From: Elmis aenea
Taxonomy: Eukaryota > Arthropoda > Insecta > Coleoptera > Elmidae
NCBI GenBank assembly: GCA_947652605.1
Contig: OX393577.1
Location: 32,181,466 to 32,245,465 of the forward strand
Direction: 5' to 3'
DNA length: 64,000 nt
The notes under the pieces are model-generated. The model had not been told where the DNA came from. It did not search any database and saw only the letters and a program-made list of their open reading frames with translations. Shown here piece after piece: positions 13,301 to 25,300 of the stretch. The position numbers and the translations under genes were made by a program. Every line of letters starts with the position of its first letter. The stretch's first letter is position 1.

Positions 13301-16300
13301 CTGGAAAGCTTCTCTTCGCTCTTTTCTGGGATATTAAATAAATCAATTTTAAGCACTGTCAGAAAAAGTGCGAAACAGTGCCCGGTACAGTGCAAAGTTT
13401 AAGGAGGGCGCAATTTAGCAGTACGGGGCCGTAGCAGAGGACTTTTGTATTATAGAGGCCAAGAAGCGTTCTTCTTCTTCATGTAACGCAAGCCCTAACA
13501 CGGCCGCTGCAACTCTTGACAGTGACACCATTCGGATATTTAGATTTTGGATCTTGCAGTCCCCCATGTAGCTCTGATCTTTCCCCCATTGATTATTATG
13601 TTTAGACATCAGAACAGGGCCGTCGTCAGACTATATCGTGCCTTGAGAAAAAAAAACTGAATATCGCCCCTGATGTATTAGAATTTTTTAATGGTAAAAT
13701 TTTTAAAGTTGTGTAATAAATCCCCCAATTATTTTAGAAAAAAAGCACATTTAGGTTTTTTGTAGATAAAAAAAAATTATTTCTACAAATGTAATCAATA
13801 TTAGATACTATTTAGTTTTCCAGTCACTGAAAATTGAGAAATTGCTAAAAGCCGTTTTGCAAAAATCTATAGTGCTTTGGAATTATATAAGATTAACTTG
13901 TCCACTTTTATCTTGAATTGTTTTTGAGAGAATTTTTAGTTCTTCAAATAAATCTACTGCATCTACATGAAATGTTTTGCCGCTGCTCAAAGCAATTTCT
14001 AAGTCTTCTTTGAAGTGTTTTAATATTTCTTCCAAAGTCCAGTTATGTAAAGAATTTATGTTGTATATAGTCAATTCATTTACTTTCTTTTTGAAATTGA
14101 CTAAGCCTTATAATTACGCAACTTCGCCCCAATTTGTAGCTCTTGAGTTACCATTAACACTATGTTTTTATCTCCACTACAGAATAGTTAAGACAAAATA
14201 TAAAACGAAGTGTTCTGTAATATTATATTATACTTTGGCTGTTATAATATAGAGGGCAGAAAAAATTCTTAATTTCTGGATTCCAGATTTGAGCGTTCCA
14301 GTGATGAACGATTCCCGTGTTGCATCGTTGCATGATTCCTGCGTTGAGTGCGCCCAGCGTTAAACGATTCAAAATTTGAATGATTCTACCGGTGCATTTT
14401 CCAAATTTGAACATTCCATATTTAAATGTTCCAACTTTTCATGCGGCTCCCTTTTTAATAGTAAAAAATGTGTTGTAAAACGAACTCACACGAGCACGAC
14501 GCTTATCACGAATGTGAAGCGGCGCCCTGAGGCAGGCTGCCTCATTGCTACACCCTGGCGACAGCCCTGCCTCAGGACGCTTTGAGAAGACGAAGATTTG
14601 AAAGTAATAAAGATACAAAAAAGCAGTGTATGTCTGGCTGAAGGAACAACCAAAAACATTTTTTATGATGAACTAAATAATTTGGTGCAGTGAATTGAAA
14701 AGTATAGGATGATTATGTAAAAAATTACATATTTGTAACTGTAATTGAATTATGTACCTCAAAGTTTTCAATGTGCTGTTACTTTTTAAAACAACCACGT
14801 ATACATATAGCGCAGTCAGTAAGATGGTTTTTAAAAGCGTTTTTAAACGTTTAAGCCGCTTTAAACAATACAAAAGGAAGCTGTCAAGTAACAACTAATC
14901 TTAATTGAAATGTATAGATCTTGTATAACAGGTAGAAAATTTCATTCAATGATAATTGAATGATGGAGTATAAGCTTGGAAATTACAGTAAATCATCACA
15001 CGGAAATTTAAGTATTTGGATGAGTATTAATTTAAGATTTTTTATTTAAACAAAAATTCATATCCGCAAATATTTACATCCGAATATTTTTTTTTGCTAG
15101 GCAACTTCAATTTTTGTCACAAGGATAATATACAGGGTGTGTATAAATTGGCGGAAGCGCTACACGTGACGATGTTCTTCGTAACATTTTAAGTCGAAAA
15201 TCTTTATACAAAAATGTTGTGCCATGCTTCATATGCCCTCAGGAACCAATTAAAGAAACAAAAATTTGGCAACATTGCATCCATTGATTTGCGTTTGGAC
15301 ATTTTTTTATCAGCAAGTTTTACTTAGGTATTTATGATATTTGTTCGAACTGAAAGCCTTTGGTGCGTAAACATAGTTGCAAACTTTTAGGTATCGTCCA
15401 ACACTAACTAGAAATAATTACGAGAAAAACAAAGATGACAGCTAATGACAATGTTGCCATGTGTATTATTTTCATTTAAATCAGTGATTAACATATTTTC
15501 AACACCGATTTTTGAATGGAAAAACACAATATCTAGGAAAAAAATATTATTCGAAATTTATTTTTATTCCAAATCGCAGCTTTTTCATTAAAAAATATTA
15601 ATAATAACGCGTTTTAAAGGATTGAATGTCAAAACTTTGAGGACCTCTTGCATATACAGCAAGCATGGTACAACATTTTTGTATCAAGATTTTCGACTTA
15701 AAATTTTACGAAGAACATCGCCACGTGTAGCGCTTCCGCCAATTTATACACACCCTGTATTTATTATATTTTTTGAACCGTAAACGATTACTAAATAACT
15801 AAACGATTAGTATTCAGTGATACATTAAATCGGGTACGCATCTCAAGTTGAAAACTAATGAGTGTTTAACGTCTTGCTAGCGCACCTAAATACATATTTT
15901 CTTAATTTTTTAAATTGCTTATTAGCTCTTTTAACTACTGACACTGATCTATGAAATCCAAAGTAATTGATCTTTAGCAATGTGCTATAATAAATTCGTC
16001 TACAACAGTGGTGCGCAACTTTTTTACACTTGGGACCCCCTTTCTGAGACGGAAATTTGACCTGACTAATTATTTGTTTTTACCATTTCTATTATTATAA
16101 GTATATAAGGGTAGTAAAAATACATAAAACTAAACAAAATCACAATAAATGAAACTAAATAATTATTAATTTTTAAAGCTATCCCTGAAATCCTCGAAAT
16201 TTAGAAAATATGACGTCCCTAAAAATTGCCGCCCGGGCAGTATTTCTTTATATCAAATTTTAATTTTCTTTATTAAAAAAAATGGATTTATCTTAAATTT

Positions 16301-19300
16301 GGCGTCCTAGGCTATAGCCTACTTAGCCTATAGGTAAATCCGCCACTGTTGTAAAAACTTTGTTACAACTTTGTCTTGATATAGTAGCGACCTATTTATA
16401 TAAAAAATAAGTTAAAAAAAGTCTTTAAAAACAAGCTTTTATTTAAAATTTAAAATGTTCTAAAAAGAAATAAAGAAATTTTCCTAAAAGCGAGAAGTTC
16501 ATAGGTATTTAACTTGACAGAAATAGGATTATTTTAATGCCGATTTAAAAACCTACGAACTTCTCACGATAAGCTTTTAGAAAAATTTATTTTTTTCTTT
16601 TTAGGACATTTTAATAAAAACTTGTTATTAAAAAGTTTTTTTACTTAAAATTTATTATTTTCGTTTTAGTCATCTCCGTTATATTGGCACAGCTTTTCTG
16701 AATTCCTAAATTTTAACCCAAAAATCGTAATTAGCACCCCAGAAAATCTATAGATATCGACTTTGAGCCGTCATCTTGAATTTTGATTGTAGAAAAGTGT
16801 TAAAGTGTATTGTCACGGAGACCAAGTAGGCATGCAAGATTTCAAGTCAATCAGATATGTACGTTTTTCTTTATTTTGACAACACTGTACTGCAGTGGTT
16901 TCCAACCTTTTTGTACCTCCGCCCCCCTTTTTCATAATTTTTTTTGCGCCCCCCTCACTTTTCGTGACAATCCTATTTCATAAATACTGTCCTGATGTAA
17001 TAATTGTTTAATGGGCTACAAAACAATATACCATATTCTGTATAAATAAAGTTCTTTTTGTTTGTTTTTATTTAAAGATGATATTTTGGTATCAGTTGCG
17101 CGCCACCCTTGCAATAGTCACGCACCCCCTGGGTGACTATTGCCCCACTATTGCCCCACAGGTTGGAAACCACTGCTGTACTGTGTACTATTTCGAGCCT
17201 CTGAAATTCGGATCTGGAGGATGATTCTGCTTTAAGGAATCCTCAGTTTAAGATGCATATTGTTAAGTTGCATAAGAATCAGGAAAATCCGGAAAATACA
17301 AATTTTGAAAATCATCTATAACTCCATTGGAGTAAAAAATATTTCAAATGTGTATAAACATTGCCCAAGCTACTTTTTAAGCCCAATCGGATGGTGGGCA
17401 CAAATTTTTCCTAGATCGATTCGTTTTTGTTTTATGACAACCAATTTTATTTTTTCTTATGGACGCAATTTTTGCTATTTACATAATCAAATAGCACTTA
17501 TTTTTCTGAATTCATTGATGTATCACATATGGTATTTTACTTCTTCTTTTGTTGTCAAATTTGAAAAAATAAAATGCGTTTTAAACAATAACCACTATAA
17601 ATCAGGTAGAACGGTCATTGTAGTTTATGTTGTTTTCATGACAATCAATTAACAAACTAAAAGTTTTAAAAGCCTGTTACTTGTCAGATTAATAAATTCG
17701 TAAAAATGAACTTTAGGTAATAACGAAGAAAAACGCGATATGCTGCGAATTTTTTATTCCGTTCTTGTTATACGTTATCAAATGTCTGTAATAAAAATGT
17801 TTTTGTACGATCGTACTAGAAACAGCTGTTTGACGGACACGTTAGCAACCATAAAGTACTGCATTACCGGCCCTATCCTTAGCAACGGCCGTAAAAGTTA
17901 CTTTTCAGGCCGTTACCCTTAGCAACGGCCGAAAAAGTAACTTTTACGGCCGTTGCTAAGGAGAGGGCCGGTAATGCAGTACATACGCCGTCATCTGTCA
18001 GTGACAGAATGTCACGTAGTTTCTAACCTATAATTTTGAAAATTACTAAAAATTTAAATTGTTTTTTATTCGATCGCACAAAAAATGTAATATGCACCTC
18101 GGCCAAAACGTACTTTTTGGCCTTGATACATAAATAACTATTTTTTAAATTTTCATTGAAACCTCTCTGCCATATTATCTTCTAGGTTTGGCAAAAGCCC
18201 CATATTTCCCTAATTTTCTGCCCAATGTACAAAAATATGTGTGCGATGGTTGTCTTCTTTCTGGATATATTTCTGCATATCGTTGACTTGACAATATAGA
18301 ATTCCTATTCAATGAATAAAAGGTTGGCAGTATATAGCTTTTTTCTTCGTTATTAAAGTTCATTTTTACGAATTTATTATTCTAACAAGTAAACAGGCTT
18401 TCAAAACTTTTAGTTTGTTGATTGGTTGTCAAGTTGTCATGGATACAACATAAACTACAACGACCGGCCTACCTGATTTATAATGGTTATTGTTTAAAAT
18501 CCTTTCATTTAAATTTGACATTGAATGAAGAAGTAAAATACCATGTGTGATACATCATTAAATTCAGAAAAATAAATGCTATTTGATTATGCAAATAACA
18601 AAAATTGCGCCCATTAGAAAAAATTAAATTGGTAATCATAAAACAAAAACGAATCGACCTAGAAAAAATTTGTGATCACCATCTGATCCGGCTTAAAAAG
18701 TTGCTTGGGCAATGTTTTTATACATTTAAAATATTTTATACTTCAAAGGAGTTATCAGACGATTTTCAAAAATCGGGTTTTCCTAATTTTCTCGGATGCC
18801 GTTTGAGATATTTCCAATTTCTCTTCGAATTATTATTGAGCATGAAATTTTGCAACTTTGCCAAACTGAAACCTATACTCTAGCTATTATAATAAGCGAG
18901 ATCCCCATGCTTAAACTCGAATTTCAATCACCCTGTATAGTGTATACAGTGTATACAGTGTTTACAGTGTGTACAAAATGTAACGTAACGGATCAATATC
19001 TCGTCTTCTGACAACTTAAAAAAAAGTTTTATATAAAAGTTGTTTGTGGTCATCTACTACTACATAATCTTAAATTATTTTCAACTATTCAGAATTTTGT
19101 TTTCCGCACCGATATGTCACTTTTTATTAATAGAACACCCTTATATTTTTGGATTCTTCTTAAAGTTTATTTTAAAAATGTATTAAATTTTATGGTTCCA
19201 AGGTCAACCGTTTTCATTAAATTTAAATGTTTTTGAACATTGAGCATTACAGGACTTTCAATTTTTTTAAACATTTAAGTTCTTTAAAAAAGCAGTAGAA

Positions 19301-22300
19301 TTTCGTGTGAAAATTAGATTGACAATAGATAATTAATACTTTGCGCTAGCTACATTTTAAAAATATTATACAGGGTGTTTTTTAAGGTCCGTCACCTTAG
19401 CAGCACCACTTTCTCCAATCAAAATAAAACTTATGCCATAATTTTGTGCTAATTATGTGCTATTTTGTGCCGTAAAAATAAAATTTTGTGCCAACTCCAG
19501 AAAAAAGTTATAAACAATTTTCACTCGAGGTTGCTAAGGTGACGCGTAAGCACCACTTTCTCTGAATGTAAATTTGTTTATGCCATAATTTTGTGCTAAT
19601 TTTGTGCTATTTTGTGCCGCAAAAATAAAATTTTGTGCCAACTCCATAACGAAGTTATAAACAATTTTCACCCGGTGCTGCTAAGGTGACGCGTAAGCAC
19701 CACCTTCTCTGAATTAAAATTTTTTTAAGCCATAATTTTGTGCTAATTTTGTGCTATTTTGTGCCGTAAAAATAAAATTTTGTGCCAACTCCATAACGAA
19801 GTTATAAACATTTTTCACCCGGTGCTGCCAAGGTGACGCGTAAGCACCATCTTAGGTATCTAAATTAAATTAGTTGTTATAATGTTGTACTCTTTATTGT
19901 TAACTCCAGAACGAAGTTATAAGTAATTGTTTAATTGTAGAACAAAAATTATTATATTTTTAGTTAATATTTTATTGTTATTGCCAGTAAGTTTTAAATT
20001 GTTTAATAATTTTATAAATATTAAATAACATTTTACTATGCAAAACTATACGAGTCAACTATACAAGACAATAATCAACAAATTATAGTTCCTAAGAAAA
20101 CTAAAACTTAAACGAAAAATACCACAGTAAAAAATACTCTATTACATTGTCCACTCGACAAATATTAATTTAAGACAAATAACAATACCCGTATAGTTTT
20201 CTAAGTAAGATTAAATTATCTACAACAATACGTAACAAATACAGACTTTTTTATTTAAAAACTTTATTTATGTTTAAAATGTTGCTTTATGCTTAATGGA
20301 CTAAACAAAACAAACGCCACAACAATAGATTGATGACAAAAACTAAAAGTACACGATTTTCTCCCGTTGCTTTCAAGGTCAAGCGTAAACCCCATCTTTT
20401 CTAAATTAAATTAGTTGTTATAATGTTGTACTCTTTTTTGTTAACTCCAGAACTAAGTTATAAACAATTGTTTAATTGTAGAACAAAAATTATGACATTT
20501 TTAGTTAATATTTTATTGTCATTGTAAGTAAGTTATAAATTCTTTAATAATTTTATAAATATTAAATAACATTTTACAATGCAAAACTATACGAGACAAC
20601 TTTACAGAACAATTTTTAGTACAATAAACATGTGTAAAAAAGCAAATAATCAGCAAATAATAGTTTAAAAAAAATAACAACCGTATATTTTTCTAAGTAG
20701 GGTTAAATTATCTAAACAATATAGAATAAATACAGCGATTTTTATTTAAAAACATTGTTTATGTTTAAAATGTTGCTTAATGGCCTAAAAAAACTAAACG
20801 CCAAAACGATTGATTTTTGATATGATGAACCTCATACATTTTTGATAAACCATTTCTTTTTGCATTGTAAAATGTTATTTAATATTTATAAAATTATTAA
20901 ACAATTTAAAACTTACTGGCAATACCAATAAAATATTAACTAAAAATATAATAATTTTTGTTCTACAATTAAACAATTACTTATAACTTCGTTCTGGAGT
21001 TAACAATAAAGAGTACAACATTATAACAACTAATTTTAATTCAGAGAAGGTGGTGCTTACGCGTCACCTTAGCAGCACCGGGTGAAAATTTTTTATAACT
21101 TCGTTATGGATATGGCACAAAATTTTATTTTTACGGCACAAAATAGCACAAAATTAGCACAAAATTATGGCATAAGTGTTATTTTGATTGGAGAAAGTGG
21201 TGCTGCTAAGGTGACGGACCTTGTTTTTTAGGCTTGGTCAAACTTGTAAAACTGTTTAAAGTTTCACAAGTTTGCCCTAATAATTTAAAATAAAATCGTG
21301 ATATCTCGAAAAATATCAGTTTTAGGTAAAAAACGTAAATGTTTTTGAAAGACAATCAAATTTTCTACAAGATTATGTAAAAACATATGGAGTGTTGTAT
21401 TTAAGAAAATTGAGTTAACGATGTTTAAAGTTTCACAAGTTTGACCAAGCCTAAAAAAACACCCTGTATAATCTTTTTAAAATGTAGCTAGCGCAAAGTA
21501 TTAATTAATCTATTGTCAATCTAATTTTCAAACGAAGTTCTATTGCCTTTTTAAAGAACTTTATTGTTTAAAAAAAATGAATGTGCTGGATCACTCAAAA
21601 TTTAAAATAAATAAATAATTTTATGAAAACTGTTGACTTTAGAACTAAAAAACCTAATAAATTTTAAGGGAAATCCAAAAATATAAAAAAAGAGAGGGTA
21701 TTCTATTTAAAATTTCAAAGTTAGAGTCTGCTTACGGTTGAAACGGAAGTCGTATTGCAACCTAAGTATTTGCATCGAATCCGAAAAATGCGATAACTCT
21801 TTGATACAAAATGTCATTGTAGTACCTTTAATGATGTTTTAGATATTTGTCTGTTTCCATACTTTTGCGCATCTCCACTTGGAGAGTAAACACTGGCGAG
21901 TTGCTCTCGATAGTAGCGTCGCCAATGGACACACCCCTGAGAGTAATGGTCAACTCACACCGGCGCGATCTCGACGCGGTCGCGGGCGAGGGCGCGGTCA
22001 CGATAATAAGTAACCTTGGTTACCAATTATCGTGACCGCGCCCGCGACCGCGTCGAGATCGCGCCGGTGTGTGTGGACCTTAACTCGCGAAAAGCGGCGA
22101 GCTGACATTTATCTGCGCATTTATCAAGTAGCTCTCAAGTCGGCACGTGGTCGACACGCGCTGTCAACTGCTGTCAACCCTCTCCGGCGACTGTTTTTAT
22201 AATTTTAAGGTCTAAATTTAACTTGAAAGTGAGATTATATATTCTTTTAGGAAAAAAATTGTGAATCAATTGTACATGTTATAAATAAATTAAAGGTTTG

Positions 22301-25300
22301 ACCGTTGCAAATTCGCCGTTAAAATTGCCTCTCTTTACGATATCGTTCATAACTCGATAACCCGTGGGCCGATTTTAAATATCTTTACATTTTTGAAGAG
22401 AGGAAAGATTGCTTCACGATTAACGATAAACTTTTAATTTGAAACGCCGAATTGGCTTCACACCAAACAAAAAACTTGATAAAAAATTCGGGTTAAATTC
22501 TTTGTCGCGTCAAATAGCAAACCCCGAGGGAATCGTCCGTTGCTCGATAAATAATTGTCCAATTTTAAATTTTAAAAAACCATCGTGTAAAGAAAGAAAC
22601 GACGTTCAATTTATTAATATGCAACACTTTATTCGAGCTATTCGATCGAGTTCACACGGAAATGAATACTAACGAAATTACATGTATTTATAATAAATGG
22701 GGAAAATGTCAATATTTAAACGTTCGTAACTTTGTTATTATTTGTCGTAGAAAGTTGATTCTTGGATCATCAGCCAGCCCGATTCTTGCAGATTAAGAAC
22801 GTGTTTGTCTTTCAGCTGTGGCTAGGGTTGCCAACTCTACATTTGTCCAAAAGCGTACACGGCGGTAAGCTGAAAAAAAAAAAAAGCTCACCGGCTCCCT
22901 TTTTTAATGTCATCAAGAATATTATTACAGTAATATGAAAACGTAAAATTAACGCAAAATAACACAATATCTCAGTCTTATAAGTAAAATAAAAACATCA
23001 CAATCCGCTTTGAATAAAAATTTGCAAAAAAAATGTAATAAAATCAATATAGACATAAAATATAAAAAGTATTCTTACAAATAACAAATTATTTCAAATA
23101 AATATCACATTATACTTTAAAATTATATTTTTTTTGTGACTTTGCTGCCGCCAATCAATTTTTATTTGCATTTTTATTTTTTAAAATGAAATCTGCAAAC
23201 TCTTTATCAGCCAATTTTTAAAATCATCATGTTTAAGCCAGGCATCATTAAATTTGTTCTCGCCTCTTTGAACACGCGCTCTTTTTGCTTGTTTTGGTGG
23301 TGTATCGTTGTTGTCATCATCTGAACTTGTATTCATTTTTTAAAGAAGGGATTTCTAAATGTAAAAGTGAAATAACAACTGCAAAACTATTATTCTAAAT
23401 GGTCATATAACAAAAACAATTATAAATACCTTCGACAAAGCACTACCACTACACAAACAAGAAGCACGGTCGGAGAATTCCCGACCCTGTCCGATCTATA
23501 GCCGACGGAGATAAATCGTCAACTTGTCGATCGTCACCGATAAACAGGGCTTGGAATCGGAACACTTGAATTCGCGCCATCGAATAGTTCAAAAAAGTTT
23601 TTATGATCAAAAAGCGTACATTACAATAGATTTCTTCAAACGCATGCGTACAGCGTACACGTTAATATTTTATTACAAAAACGCGTATGTACGCTCCAAA
23701 AGCGTACAGTTGGTAACCCTAGCTGTGGCCCCTCGCGGGGGCCCGGCTCGATTTTAGTAACGAACTCACACGTACGACCAAGTCACGTGTAAGCCAGCGA
23801 CGTACCTGTACATGCTGCAGGAGGTTTTAAAATGTTTTAAAATGAAAACCGCCAAAACTCGAAAACGCTCTGACAGATTCGCTAATTTTTAAATCGTATA
23901 TTCGCATCGTCTACGCTCACGTCCAAATTTCAAGTCAATATCTCTAAAAACGTCTGAGCTTCGAGCAAAAGCGGTTTTTAATATTTTTTTTAAGTGAAAA
24001 GGCACCATACTCTACTACTATAAAAGATAAAATTCAAAAACGACAAAATAACACCAGTCTGCGGATCATAACGGATATACTTAGAGACATATAAAATAAT
24101 AAAACAAATGATGTTAAAATATTTTCTCCTATGACCTGTTAAAAGCTCACAATAGCAAAATAGTTAATTTGTATTGCTTATAATACAAAAAAAATGCAGA
24201 ATTATATGTAAAGTGCAACTTTTTCACTCATGTGTTTTATTTTCATTGCAGTGAGCTATCAGCATATTCCTTTCTTGGATTAACAGGTATAAATTACTTC
24301 AGTTTAGCAGATAATAACCTTGGTGCGGTTCCGGAGCATATATTGGAAAAACTGCCAAATGTTAAAACAATTGATTTAGGGAGAGTTGGTATACACCAGT
24401 TAACAGAATCCAGTTTTAAAGTAAGTAATTTCATTTTTAACCGCGTATTAAATAATCAGAGTAAAAAAATATTATAAGATTAGTATCAATCTATCAATTA
24501 ACAAAGTCTAAAAAAAGTGATATTTTTTTTTCAGTGTCATTTATTAAAATACATAATTAGATGAATTTATTCAGATTATTATTCACAATTATTTTTTTCA
24601 TGAAATTCTAGAAGTCAAAAATTAACTGATTTTATATAAATGCGAATTTAGATAGGTATTATATTTAAATTCTAGATAAAATAAATAACTTTTGTAGCAA
24701 GTTAAAACAGTTCATCTAAATGCAGATCATGTAAACAAAAAATAATTGATGAGATTCAATTTTACTAAAAATTATTTGTTTATTACAAAAATTTATTTTA
24801 GAGTCTTCCATACTTACAACAATTGATTTTGCCTGGAAATTTAATAACACGCATGGAAACCACCAGCATCCCTGTTAGTGTGCGTCGATTGCATATAGGT
24901 CGCAATTTTATAACAGATTTAAATGGGACCCTTCGTCATTTAATAGATTTAGAATGGTTATTTATCAATTCAAATGACTTGACAACATTAGATGATCAAC
25001 TACCGATAACTGCTCCAAAACTTACACTGATTCATGCAGCCAACAATAAAATTGAAAAATTACCTCAACACATGCGATCCTTAACAATGCTAGAATCATT
25101 TTTTATGCAAAATAATATGTTATCATCTCTGGATGGTACAATAGCGAAATCCCGGAAACTTCAAAGAATACAGCTTGAACATAATAGAATTTCCACAGTA
25201 AGTATCGTATATGAAACTACTAATTATGAGATTTTTTGACTGTAAAATTTTGCATGTTTGTTGTATATGTCGTAATTTTCTTTGTTATAATAATTAAATA

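Larger units (their letters stand above)
22280..24030. repeat. Less AT-rich block of unknown origin, split by a 9-bp-duplication transposon
   Basis: Outside the element at 22823-23720 the sequence (AACTCGATAACCCGTGGGCC, CCCCTCGCGGGGGCCCGGCT, CTCGAAAACGCTCTGACAGA) has a composition unlike the intron. No protein domain was recognised, although a 77-codon open frame covers 22439-22672. It is probably part of an older mobile element. Confidence 0.35.
4653..24251 (+). other. 19.6-kb first intron of the LRR gene
   Basis: It is bounded by the donor AG|GTAAG after 4652 and an acceptor CAG ending at 24251. It splits a Ser codon (AG+T), and the frame resumes in LRR sequence. It contains snapback elements, a Helitron, mariner, Harbinger and hAT remnants, and a foldback element. 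Stretches 4653-6090, 6545-9750 and 12490-12940 are plain AT-rich sequence in which no gene was recognised. Confidence 0.85.

Noticed and set aside
13415..13609. Minus-strand frame with VAAAVLGLALHEEEERF, reminiscent of Harbinger transposase N-termini
   Set aside because: No following WWVxP or YKNYLRM block is present, so the resemblance is too weak.
17260..17652. 130-codon open frame
   Set aside because: It lies in the left arm of a giant palindrome, and the hydrophobic composition reflects T-rich DNA.
22439..22672. 77-codon frame with evenly spread charged residues
   Set aside because: It has a coding-like composition because the block is less AT-rich, but no family was recognised and there is no supporting structure.
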